Shown: positions 10,279 to 21,969 of the stretch, in pieces
Layout of the letters: each line of letters starts with the position of its first letter
Position numbering within the stretch: position 1 is the first letter of the stretch
NCBI GenBank assembly: GCA_035048485.1
Contig: CM068583.1
Span: 42,825,542-42,889,541, forward strand
Direction of reading: 5' to 3'
From: Pteria penguin
Taxonomy: Eukaryota; Mollusca; Bivalvia; Pterioida; Pteriidae
DNA: 64,000 nucleotides
Notes under the pieces: generated by a model
The model's database searches: none
The model's input: only the letters and a program-made list of their open reading frames with translations
Told to the model about the DNA's origin: nothing
Program-made: the position numbers and the translations under genes

Positions 10279-11496
10279 ATGGTGTGGATGCATCTGATGT
10301 GCCCTGTTATAGGAGTGACACCATTTAATATACCTGAAAGGACTAAAGCAGAAAGTACACGGCTAGATTTGGCGAAAATATATTTTAACTGTGGCTTTAC
10401 TTATCCTGAAATGGTTCTTTTGTTGTTTGTGATAAATAACATCAAGATATCAGTGCAGCAGTTTAAAAGAATACTTAAAAGAAACAACTTACGACGTCGG
10501 ATGGATTTTACACCTGAAGATATCGTTACTAATTACATTTCAAATGTTGAAATGAAATTGAGACAAGCGGTCAGTGCATTGGTTACCGTTCCACGTGGAA
10601 ACGTTTGGTAAATGAACATAGACTAAGAGTTCCACGGGAAAAGGTTCTATATTGACCCTGAAGGAATTAGTATCCGGAAGGCTCACTGACTAAAACGACG
10701 CAAGTACACAGCCAAGGGTCCCAATTATGTTTGGCATGTTGATGGATATGATAAACTGAAACCTTATGGATTTTGTATACACGGTGCTATTGATGGTTAC
10801 AGTAGAAGAATACTTTGGTTAGAAGTTTCACAGAGTAACAACAATCCCGCAGTCATCGCCATGTATTATCTTGAAGCATTGAAGACGCTTGGGTTGCCCC
10901 AAGACTTCTGCGTTGTGATAATGGAACGGAAAACTCAACTCTGTCTCTTCTCCAGCCGTTTTTCCGGTACAACGATATGGATAGTATGTCTGGTCTTAGA
11001 AATTTTATGTATGGGAAAAGTGTTTTTAATCAACGAATATAGGCTTGGTGGGGAACAATGCGACGTCAAGGAATGCAATGGTGGATTTGCTTTTTCAAAG
11101 ATTTAAAGGATAGTTTCGAGTATGACGAATTAAATCCTTTGCATGTCGAATGCTTGAAGTTTTGTTTTACCCATATGATTCAAGCCCAACTTGACAGAAT
11201 ACCTGCATTCCATGCGGATACAAAGGAATGCACAGGTACCAAATGGAAAGCCAGATTTAATGTATTTTGTTCCCGAAGTATTTGGTGGTCATGATTTTGG
11301 AAAGAAAGTTGACCAGAAATATGTTGAAATATGTACTGAAATGTCCGACTTACGCAGAACAATATGTTGTAAGGAGTTTAAAGATTTGGCGGCGATACTC
11401 CAGCCTGATCTTCAGTTTTCTATAACCGTACAAGGCGCAGTGGCAATTATACTCCACCATTATCAGTATCTTATTCTTTGTCACAAGACAATATAA
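10279..11496 (+). pseudogene. broken integrase-core (DDE) transposase
   Basis: Conserved blocks lie in three frames, so several frameshifts are present. An N-terminal helix-turn-helix-like part (10320-10560, with ISVQQFKRILKRNN) is followed by the catalytic core. The core has WHVDGYDKLKPYG with the first Asp at 10741, IDGYSRRILWLEV, DNGTEN with the second Asp at 10917, and NQRI-stop-AWWG at 11028-11051. The stop TAG (11040-11042) sits where the family has the catalytic Glu. The C-terminal part includes HVECLKFCF and, after another frame change, MYFVPEVFGG. The type is known to me from many fish, cnidarian and mollusc transposons. It is not functional as it stands. Confidence 0.85.
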
Positions 11497-12390
11497 ACAT
11501 ACCCTCTGGAAATTACTTGCCTCTTCTACTAACTTTTATGATACTAGCTATTATTAAAGTCAATATTGTTGTTCATTTTCGCTAAATATCATGGTAAATT
11601 ATCTTTAGACTACATTAGAATAAAATGGGTTTGATTCTGTTATTTGTAATGTTATATTTTATTGCATTTCTTAGTTTTGAAAGACACACATTCTCGCTAG
11701 CCTGAGCGAATCATTTAACTATCGCTCTGGCTGCCCTTGCATTGCTCATTAGTATGCAAATAGTGCCCCAGATTGACGCAATACCGATTTAACGATGGAA
11801 CACTTTATGTAAGGGGATTCGGATTTTCTTTTTTTGTTTTTGTTTTTGCTTTTGTTTTTGTTTTTTTTTTTTTGGGGGGGGGGTCAAAGGTAATGGCGTA
11901 CTCCATCAAAAGCATTTACAAGACGGACATCGACACGCGTTATATTACTATTTATACAAGAAACATAAACAAGAGATAAGTTGAAAGAATTATTTATTGA
12001 ACAAACTTTAACACGAATATAATTACTGTAAACAATTTAGAAAAACTACATATTGGCTAAGGGGACTAACAATTGCTCTGTATACGAAAAAGGCTGATAA
12101 CAAAATACAAGAACAAAAATTCCCACTCAAAAACAGCATGAGGGAGAAAACTATTACATGTACATATAAAAACACTGAAAAATGATTGCGTGATAAAATA
12201 AATAATATGAATACACGGATCAAAATAACAACTGCTCAAGTTATTGAGAGTAAACCGCCCCACTAAATACTTGGGGGATATTGTTCCAAATTAATATGGG
12301 ACAGAAAAAAGTTAATTCTGTGACCAAGACAGCAATACATGTAAAAGCACTAACACTAATCGAGTATTGTACATGAGAAGTTGAATTTGC
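11497..12390. other. transposon interior, no gene seen
   Basis: Contains a T-rich tract followed by a G run (11826-11883). No supported coding region. Confidence 0.45.
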
Positions 12391-12392
12391 CT

Positions 12393-12800
12393 TCATACGT
12401 AAAACATGACTGCAAGTGTATCATGAGGAAAACATGAGTATAGATAACTATGTGTTAACATAACGAAGCGAGTATCATACGTAAATCATGACTAGAGTCT
12501 GTCATTTATATTTGCCATGTGTAACCGCGACTAAGGCTATCATGTGTAAAACATGACTGAAGCTATCATGCGTAAAACATGATTGAGGTTTGCCATGCGT
12601 AAAACATGATTGAGGTTTTTCATGCGTAAAACATGATTAAGGCTGTCATGTGTAAAACATGACTGAGATTTGCCATGCGTAAAACATGATTGAGGTTTGC
12701 CATGCGTAAAACATGATTGAGGTTTTTCATGCGTAAAACATGATTAGACTGTCATGACTGAGATTTGCCATGAGTAAATCATGACTGAGGTTTGCCATGC
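12393..12800. repeat. about 27-bp minisatellite inside the transposon
   Basis: Units of 'catgcgtaaaacatgattga' plus 'ggtttgc'. They are regular at 12532-12790 and decay to the left. Confidence 0.82.
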
Positions 12801-12864
12801 GAGTGAGGGTTTGTTTTATTTCTCAAGTACAAATAATATTGTTATGAATACACACCAATATTTT

Positions 12865-13173
12865 TCAAATAGTCTTGAAGACAACATTCTTGTCCGTCAG
12901 TATCGGTGAATTTTTCAATCCCTTCTCCAATATATGAAGAAAGGTTAACTTCCATATCTGCCAATTTTCCCTTATCATTTTTTCCACCTGGAAAAAGACT
13001 TTCTTGGCATAATTGAGCACTGTACTAACTGTTTGTTCATCATCTCTATTGAATTCATATATTCTTGTTCCTCCACCTTTTCTACCAGTAACCTGTCGAA
13101 ATCTTCCTCTTGTTTGTTGTAGCCATGCCAGTTGCAACTTAAGTGTTGGGTGTCTTCCACTACCACGAGGTTT
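12865..13173 (-). CDS. second transposon gene, exon 2, unknown function
   Basis: On the minus strand an acceptor (atttcag, AG at 13174-13175) opens a frame beginning KPRGSGRHPTLKLQLAWLQQ, followed by a GGGTR motif and KKVFFQVEKM. It runs about 100 codons to a stop near 12865. The leader exon in the right inverted repeat (17582-17544, phase 0) joins this exon in frame, which supports a spliced leftward gene with a 4.4-kb intron. Proteins with a GGGTR motif and a following K-x-x-F-F segment are, to my recollection, found beside this transposase type in other animals. I do not know their role. The exon itself has no stops. Confidence 0.55.
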   Translation of the reverse strand, partial: KPRGSGRHPTLKLQLAWLQQTRGRFRQVTGRKGGGTRIYEFNRDDEQTVSTVLNYAKKVFFQVEKMIRENWQIWKLTFLHILEKGLKNSPILTDKNVVFKTI

Positions 13174-13229
13174 CTGAAATGATACAATATGATACTTACA
13201 TGTATGTAACATCAATTTGCGGAACACAA

Positions 13230-14180
13230 ATCAAGATGAAAATTATCATAACACTGAAGTAACATTTTTAGGAATTTTTTAATGTGGACATCAAGGAGTT
13301 CACCTCACAGAGTAAGAAGACCGAGGTTATATATCTTTCTGGAGAAAGAAGTTAGGTATTCAGTACTATTCACCCTTTGCAGAACATCTTGCTACAAAAA
13401 GTATTAAATTGATTTTGACGGACATTTATACAGTTACAGTATCATAACCAGAAGTCTCTGTCGAGACTGGAGCTCTACTGGTCTTCACTTATCAACAATA
13501 AAGAACAGGAAATAAAGACGAGAAATAGAAGATGGTAATAATACATACATACATATGGCACCCAGTGATGTCTGCACACCACACAGAACCACATCTACAT
13601 CACCTATTCCACAAACTCAGACTATTACAAGATGTAATTATAATCGGGGCGATTATAAAGTGTCCAAAACGAAGCAGGGAAATCGGTTGGTTGGTTGGTT
13701 GGTTGGGGGTAGGTGGGTGAGGGAATGATGACCCCAGGGACGAGTTTTTATGCACCATATATATTGTGTGTTACATTTTATATCTGTTTCAAAAGATCCG
13801 ATGTAAATGTCTCTGACGCTTTATGAGTTATAAGTTATTATCATTTACAAGATAGTGTATAAGTTTTGCCATTGGATTCAATGTTAGATCCCATCCCTCT
13901 TTGCCCCATCCAAAATATGGTTAACTAACCCCCAATTTGAACAAGAGCAACCCCCAACCCTCTGGATATAACTCACATGACCACATCAGAGGTCATCTAC
14001 TCCTCATAACCACGCACAAACATTCTTCAATCAAAAGTTTGTGTCTTATGATGAAAACAAATATATCGCATGTCTTCATTTGATTTATATATGAGTATTA
14101 ACTGACACAAAAAAGTATGCATTCTTTGCAGAGATAATGAACGGAAACATTAATTTATTTGAATTTACTTGAATTTTTCT
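13230..14180. other. transposon interior with dispersed-repeat fragments
   Basis: The stretch at 13450-13500 (ctctgtcgagactggagctc) recurs at 58440-58465, so a dispersed element is present. A (ggtt)n run lies at 13685-13705. No gene supported. Confidence 0.5.
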
Positions 14181-14189
14181 AAGTCAAAG

Positions 14190-14385
14190 GGGCAAATCTC
14201 TGTCAAAAATAATTGGATGGTAGCCAAATTACAACTTGGCTTAGATATTCTTATGATAAATCTGTATACCAAATTTCATTTCGATATCTGCAACCTTTAG
14301 ACCGACAGTCTGACCAACAGATAGAAAGACAGACGGACACAAAGCAATATGCCCCTCTTTCTACGAAGGGGGGCATAAAAAATAA
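14190..14385. repeat. dispersed mollusc-type repeat ending in 'ggggggcataaaa'
   Basis: Ends with 'gacagacggacacaaag', 'atatgcccctct' and 'gaaggggggcataaaa', the recognisable terminal part of a repeat common in bivalve genomes. It is nested in the DNA transposon. Confidence 0.6.
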
Positions 14386-14494
14386 ACAAGGGTGCACAAC
14401 TAGATACATGGGTCTATGATATCCTACAGTTTTATGGAATTCCAAGTTCAGAAGAAAGAAAGAAGAAGAAGAAGTGTAATATAAATAATAATAA

Positions 14495-14757
14495 CAAGCT
14501 GTGTTTGTGAAACACTGATGCCCCCGTGGGCAGCAATTTTTGAACAGTTTTCTTGAAACTAGATCACAGGGTCATGGTCATGGCATCAATGAAATGTTTT
14601 GTCATAAGGTATCCAAGTGTGCAATGTCTAAGCTCTATCACTTATAGTTCATGAGATATGGCCAAGGTTAAAGTTTTTTGCCACAGACAGACAGACAGAC
14701 ACCAGACAGGCCAAAAACTATATGCCCCCCGATCTATCCATAGGAGGGGCATAATAA
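14495..14757. repeat. dispersed mollusc-type repeat
   Basis: Starts 'acaagctgtgtttgtgaaac', continues 'gatgcccccgtgg' and ends '(gaca)n ... ggaggggcataataaaaa'. Its start and end are both recognisable, so this looks like a complete short copy. Confidence 0.7.
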
Positions 14758-15017
14758 AAACTTCACAAAACAATAAGTCTCCAAACCTCTTTTGGAAGAC
14801 TTAATTATGTCTACCGGACACATATTTTAAGAGCAGAAGAGGGACCACAACTTTTTGGATCAGGCCCTTTGTGGGGCCCTAAAGATCCAGATAAGACAAA
14901 ACTTGCAAATGGATACTTTGATCTATTTCATTAATTAAATTTAATTTTAATTTTAACGACAAGACTCTTCCAAAATATACTTTTGGTGATGTACTATATT
15001 TTGTTCTTAATTATATA

Positions 15018-15250
15018 GTGATTTATGTCTTCTGACTTATGTATTATGTCTTCTGACTTATGTATTATGACTTCTGACTTATGTATTATGCCTTCTGACT
15101 TATATATTATGACTTCTGTCTTATGTATTATGACTTCTGAGTTATGTATTATGCCTTCTGACTAATGTATTATGACTTCTGACTTCTGACTTCTGACTTA
15201 TGCCATCTGACTTAGGTAATTTGTCTTATGTATTAGGAATTGTGACTTCT

Positions 15251-15260
<10 letters not shown>
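15018..15260. repeat. 21-bp subterminal array, right side of transposon
   Basis: Copies of 'tgtcttctgacttatgtatta', the reverse complement of the left array at 9684-9966. Confidence 0.88.
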
Positions 15261-16240
<980 letters not shown>

Positions 16241-17424
16241 CTACAATCCGAGATCTACACTATTATATCATTCTTTTTTTCTTCAGAACGGACAAGGTAC
16301 CCAAGAAGAAGAACAGGGGTAGGAGGGGGAGGCAGAAGGTTCTGTAAACCGTATTTTCAATTTACCGGTATCTATTTATTTATTTAGTGTTTTAAATGGG
16401 AAAATACATGTGCCGGGCATGACTTGATCATGTCAGTATTACATTAACATTCAGAATAATCACAAAATTATGATAATTATATTACAAGACATTCTGTTAA
16501 TAATTGTAATTGAAAGGGAATCTATCCTATTTGATGTTGGACATAAACTAAAGACACATATTTCATACTTGGATTGTTGCAGCTGAAAATAAAAATTAGA
16601 TAAATTCTGTGAAAGAGCTGTGGTGTGTGTTTAAACTAGCTAACATCTTCATCTTGAATAAGTTATTATTGGTACTTGATGAAAATCTGTTTAAGTTAAA
16701 AAAAGTTTTCTTATCACTTTGCTTACTTGACATAAAATATTTACAAAAGAATTACAAATAAATATTGATTTTAATGCTGAACCTAAGATGGCAGCCACAG
16801 ATGGCGAAATTAATTAGTTTAGCCTTTAGGTTCACTGTGATTATAGTTACGCCTTACCAAAACCATTGTTAACCCCTCTTGCCCTACCCCCTTTAAGGCC
16901 ACATATGCATACACCCTCTACCTTGTGATGGGAATTTTCTGGTGTAATATATTTACTTCATGACAATTGTACAAGTAGGAGTTTTATCAATCCATGATTT
17001 GTTCAAAAGTTCAGAGTCTGACACTGACTGCCCACTGAGACAGTGACGTACTAGTAACTATTTGGCCTTTTGAAACTAACCGTTCACCAACTTCTTTGAT
17101 TTTAAAACCTCTCCCCACCAAGCGACAGTGAGGACCTCTTTCACCTAGCTGATAATATTTTAGTTCAATACTCTTTATAAGCTACTTTACAATGCATCTT
17201 ATGATCTATACAAAATTTTTAGCATGCCAATGTAATTTCCAGTCATAGGCACTTCGGTCGTAGATTAGCCTATAAATATACCTATATTTAGACGAGGGGT
17301 TCAACCCCCAAAATTCCCAAATATTAGATTATTTTGGTAAAATTTTCGGATTCCAGGGGGCAGGGTCAGGACACTCGGTACCCCCTCTTTATCCGCCATG
17401 CTAAAATGTTGTACGAGGAGCCTA
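16241..17424. other. transposon interior, no gene seen
   Basis: No supported coding region or repeat apart from A/T-rich tracts. Confidence 0.45.
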
Positions 17425-17529
17425 GGCTATGTAGACCGGGATTGGCACGTGTTTAGCTTCATTTCTACAATTTCAGCTAAAATATAATGTTATGTATATC
17501 AAACTAATAAATAAACTCATCATAAAACT

Positions 17530-17699
17530 GTAGATCTACTTACCAAAACTTCGTCTTCACTCCCTCCTGATCCTTCCGCCATGCTTTTACGAATGTTTCA
17601 TTAGACACTTCATAACACGTAAGTCATAATGCATAAGAGCTAAGACGTTAGCCATAATTCAGAAGTCCTAAGACAAAATGTCCCCAATCGGCTTCCGTA
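17530..17699 (-). repeat. right terminal inverted repeat
   Basis: Ends GGCTTCCGTA; the reverse complement matches 8938-9107. A weaker match continues inward to about 17425. Confidence 0.93.
17544..17582 (-). CDS. candidate leader exon inside the right inverted repeat
   Basis: ATG at 17582-17580, 13 codons (MAEGSGGSEDEVL), then donor gtaagt at 17543-17538. It is in phase with the exon at 13173-12865 on the same strand. Confidence 0.6.
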
Positions 17700-17705
17700 G
17701 AAAAG
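17700..17705. repeat. target-site duplication, right
   Basis: gaaaag, the same as 8932-8937. Confidence 0.9.
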
Positions 17706-18695
17706 CTATGTTTTCACTGAAAAGAAATTGTAGAGAAATGGGTTTTAATTACAACACTCTACTATCATTATTTGACACTTATGTTTCCAGTATATCGTAT
17801 TATGGGAGTGAAATTTGGGGTTTACATGCAGCTCAAGATATAGAGAATGTACATGTAGATTTTTAAAAAAGTATTCTAGGGGTGAAAAGATCAACCCCAA
17901 ATGCCATGATATATGCAGAGTTGGGTAGAGTTCCTATGGTTTGTATTAGAAAACTTAAAATGATTAAATATTGGTTAAAACTCTTACGCTCGAACAATTG
18001 TACTCTTAAGTCATTTGTTTATTTTTTCTATAAAGAATTGTCACTTAAACCTAACTGTACAAACTGGTAATCTAATGTAAAAAGAATTTTATCAGAAATT
18101 GGTGCATGCTATTATTGCTGAAATAAACGCATCGTCGAAATGTTTTTTATATAAACATATTATTGTTCACGTAACATTACAGCCTTATTTGACCAAACCC
18201 ATTTATATGCAATATAAGAAACATATTAGCAGATTGCGCATTTCTTCGCATTGTTTGAGTATTGAAACTGGGCGATATAAAATATACCTGTTGAAAGACG
18301 TTTATGTAATAATTGTAAATTAGACATAGAGGACTAGTTTCATTTTATTTTGAAATGTCCCGCTTTTGAAAACATAAGAATTAAATATTTGAAAAATTAT
18401 TATTATGGAAGACCCTCCGTCTTCAAACTAGTTTAACTCCTGAGTTCCAATAACACAAAGGAACTTTGCAAATTGGGTAAATTTCTAAAGTGTGCTTTCA
18501 AAATTAGAAGTGCTTTAAGTCATAGTTCATATTTATATAAATATATTATACTCTATTTGATATATAAACATACATGTGTATTTGTATTTTGATTTAATGT
18601 GGTATATACATTCATTATGTTGACCTTGGCATTACACTATGTTATTGTTGCTTATTATACATTATCTACAAGTTTTTGATTAATAAACAATACAA
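17706..18695 (+). pseudogene. LINE fragment, 3' half of the split copy
   Basis: Continues the LINE of 8262-8937: FDTYVSSISYYGSEIWG (17780-17825), then after a stop NAMIYAELGRVPM and further down HCLSIETGRYK, matching the second LINE copy at 28276-29685. Stops and frame breaks are frequent. It ends near 18695 in a 'taataaacaatacaataca' tail. Confidence 0.85.
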
Positions 18696-18896
18696 TACAC
18701 CTCCCACTAATCTTGACCACCTTCTCTTAGTTAGAACATGAACTTGCAAATCTCTATTTCTATATAATTATATATATATTGTATAGTGCGCGACAAAGCC
18801 TCAAGAATGATAACAATGTAAAAGACTTTTAAAGCATTTTGTCCTTTCCTATTCTACTTTCATCTCTCAGCATTCTCTTATTTCACTTAGTCATAT

Positions 18897-19132
18897 AAGC
18901 CGGCGTGGCCTAGTGGTATCTGGACTCTGATCGGGAGGCCGGGGTTCTGTCTTTCGGATGAGACAATAAAAACCGAGGCCCAGTGCCGTGGTATGCATGG
19001 CACGTTAAAGATCCCTCACTGCTTCGGGTGGGTCCGTTGCACAGGTCAAAATCTGTATGCCCCGTATCAGACAGATGCCGTCACCATATACGTGAAATAT
19101 TCGTGGTGTGACGTTAAACAAAAATCAATCAA
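18897..19132 (+). mobile_element. tRNA-derived SINE, family A, head deleted
   Basis: Same body and tail as the 7339 copy. About 25 bp including the B box are missing, so 'gaggccggggt' runs directly into 'tctgtctttcgg'. The perfect 14-bp target duplication tcacttagtcatat is at 18883-18896 and 19133-19146. Confidence 0.92.
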
Positions 19133-19146
19133 TCACTTAGTCATAT

Positions 19147-19362
19147 TACAACATGAATGGGTCAAGGCAAACCACAACACATGTAGGTGTCGCCCTATTC
19201 CCCGATGACCAAGATGTCGGATAAAGGCCTGGTCATTTTACATTTAGACAGCGAACTACAAACACGCAAAGTGTAGCTGACGCCCGATAGCACCGTATAA
19301 TTAGACTACTGCTTTGTATATAGCTTTCTTTTTTCATATTTCTATTTATGTAGTTTTTAGTC
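19147..19362. other. intergenic, nothing recognised
   Basis: No feature supported. Confidence 0.4.
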
Positions 19363-19770
19363 CTCTACAGGCATCGTCGAAGGGGACTATAGGTTTGAAC
19401 TTCGTCCATCTGTCCGTCTGTCCGTCAGTCACACACACGTTTTCCGGACTTTTTTTCTAAACGCTTGTAGATACTCGTCCAATTTTTGGTGTGTGAGTCT
19501 ACCACCATGAGTTACAGATCAAGTTCGAGTTCTGTGTCGGTCCACCGATTTTTGACTTAATTACGGCCCTTGGAAATAGAAAATTTCTTTAAAATGGCAG
19601 TTTTCCGGACTTTTTTTCTAAATGCTTGTAGATATCCATCCAATTTTTGGTGTGTGAGTCTACCACCATGAGTTACAGATAAAGTTCGAGTTCCGTTTCG
19701 GTCCACTGATTTTTGACGGAATTACGGCCCTTGGAATTAGAAAATTTCTTTAATCATTGCTTAAGATTCG
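19363..19770. repeat. dispersed mollusc-type repeat with internal 161-bp duplication
   Basis: Opens with 'tttttagtcctctacaggc' and 'ggggactataggtttgaac', a start I know from bivalve repeats. Inside, the segment beginning 'ttttccggactttttttc' occurs at 19440 and again at 19601. Confidence 0.75.
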
Positions 19771-20168
19771 ATTAGCTTCCTGATTGTTTCAAAGTTGTCC
19801 GAAATTGTCCGGATACGGTTCAAACAATATTTATTCAAGAAAAAGACAAGCATCATACAATTACAAAGCAATAAATGATCGGGATCTGAAAAAAGGCCCA
19901 GAGCTTATATATAAATTCATCTCTAATATTACTATTGTGCTACTATGGAATAGTCTTTATCTATGTACAGTTTCATACATGAGATATATTAGGATAAATG
20001 GAAAAGACTTCAGATTTAAATAAAACATATTCAGTTATATCTGAATGAGTGAGAATTGTTCGGATTTCGTTTGTGTCTAAACATGTCTTCATTTTATGTC
20101 AAACACGTGTTCTTACCGTCGACAAAGGATACAACAGATTGTTATCATGAATGAATGTCTCTTACCTC

Positions 20169-20170
20169 TC

Positions 20171-20222
<52 letters not shown>
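20169..20222. repeat. (ATT)n microsatellite
   Basis: About 17 ATT units. Confidence 0.95.
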
Positions 20223-20226
<4 letters not shown>

Positions 20227-20410
20227 TTTATCATTATTATTTTGTTTTTGAATAAGAACAATTCAGCTTTGAATGCAATGTATCATTTATTGATAAAGGG
20301 CATTAGTGGGTGTGTGGAACATCGTCCATTATGACAGTGAAAAGGATTAACAAATTATAAGTCAAATATATTGATGGATTGTTATTCATTATGGAGATTT
20401 GAAGTATTTT

Positions 20411-20790
20411 AGCTCGCCAGGACAAATGTCCGGAGAGCTTTTGTCATACCCCCGGTATCGCTGTCGTCGTCACCGTTGTCGTCTTTCGTAGACAAAAACT
20501 TTATCCTGGATCATAACTTCATCTAGAAACATTAAGCAAAGATTTAATATTTCACATTGGGTACCAAAATATTTGACATAGTGACACTGACCTTGAAGTT
20601 TGACCCACTTTTAAGAAACTTTAAAGTTGGTCATAACTTATGAACAGAAAGAGAGACTTAAATATTTCACATGTGTATTCCTTGTGACAAGACCTTTGTT
20701 TACGTATAAAACTTTTGTACGTTTTGATCTTTACCTAGAGGACTGACATATTTACAAAAATACCCCTTTTCTATTTGAATTTGGTTGCCA
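20411..20790. repeat. dispersed mollusc-type repeat ('ttagctcgcc' start)
   Basis: Begins 'ttagctcgccaggacaaatg' with 'ggagagcttttgtcatacccc' following. This is a familiar repeat start in bivalves. The downstream limit is approximate. Confidence 0.6.
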
Positions 20791-21965
20791 CCGACGTGCT
20801 CTGTTGACTTCTACGTTCTCACAACATTAACTCTTTTTTTTCTTAGTCGCTCGTATATTTTCATTTTAAAAGAAAATTGTATGTGATTTGTTGAGTAGAA
20901 GTCAGTGCCGTAATACAGGTAAGATATGACAGGAGTATGATATACCGAAGACACGGAATTAACGTGGGTGCAGCGATTTAATATAATCATTCAGTGGTGT
21001 TTTGTTTAGTTTGTTTGGTTAAATTTGTGGAGAAGGAAATTGCTCTACATTCCATCCCACATTCTTGTTTAAAGAGTTATTTTTTTTTAAATTAGACAAT
21101 AGGTTCATGTCAAAATCAAATGGACCTAAACATATGTATGTACGTCATACGTCCATAGCCGTTATCTATTGACCATTCATGTTGAAAGTGTACCGGAGTC
21201 TTTCACGGTCGATAAGGTCTGTAAACCAAGTGAGAAACATCTTCAGTGATAATACCTCAATATTTATCATGCATTAAATTTGAGAGTCTTGTAGATACAG
21301 GTCAAGGATATTTTCATTAAATTTCCACTCTTCAATGGTGTTTAAACGACTATAATTGCATTATAAATTTTAAATGATTGTACAATACGACAGAATAACC
21401 TTACAAACATTTTACATTTCGTTTTCTAATTGTTTGAGTTTTATTTACAAGTTTCAAAGAGGTATGAAGATCGAATTTTGTTTATTTATTGGTTTTTGAA
21501 ACTGTTTGAATTAGTGAGTGATAATAAATTGAAGTTTCCTTTAAGTTACTCAGTTTTTACGATCATGTTGGCGGCTCTGATCATCTGATTGATGAGTTTA
21601 CACTCCAAGTGCTGGTGTCAGTATATAACAATTCCCCTGTGTAGTTATTCCCCCTAATCACCTTTATATAAAATTTCCCATTTTCCCTTTGAGGGGAAAC
21701 ATTACTTGATCAGATCCTATACCATCTTTTCACTGTAGATGTTTGGATTTTTTTTCCAGTAGATAGAAAAAAATTGCTACGGGTTAGAAAATGATACACT
21801 CATGTTGTTGATGAAAAATGAAAGTATCAATATACTAAATTTCCTTTGCGTATTTTTATCAATAAATATTTTTACTCCCCAACCCGAAAGAGTTGTAATT
21901 TTTCTTCAAAGTATTATCTGAAGATTTCACATCTGTTGCCGCTATCAATAATCAACTGAATGTAC
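20791..21965. other. intergenic, nothing recognised
   Basis: AT-rich; no gene or repeat supported. Confidence 0.4.
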
Positions 21966-21969
21966 TGTT

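Noticed and set aside
11773..11979. Frame over the T-rich tract
   Set aside because: Low-complexity TTTTTG/GGG run, no motif.
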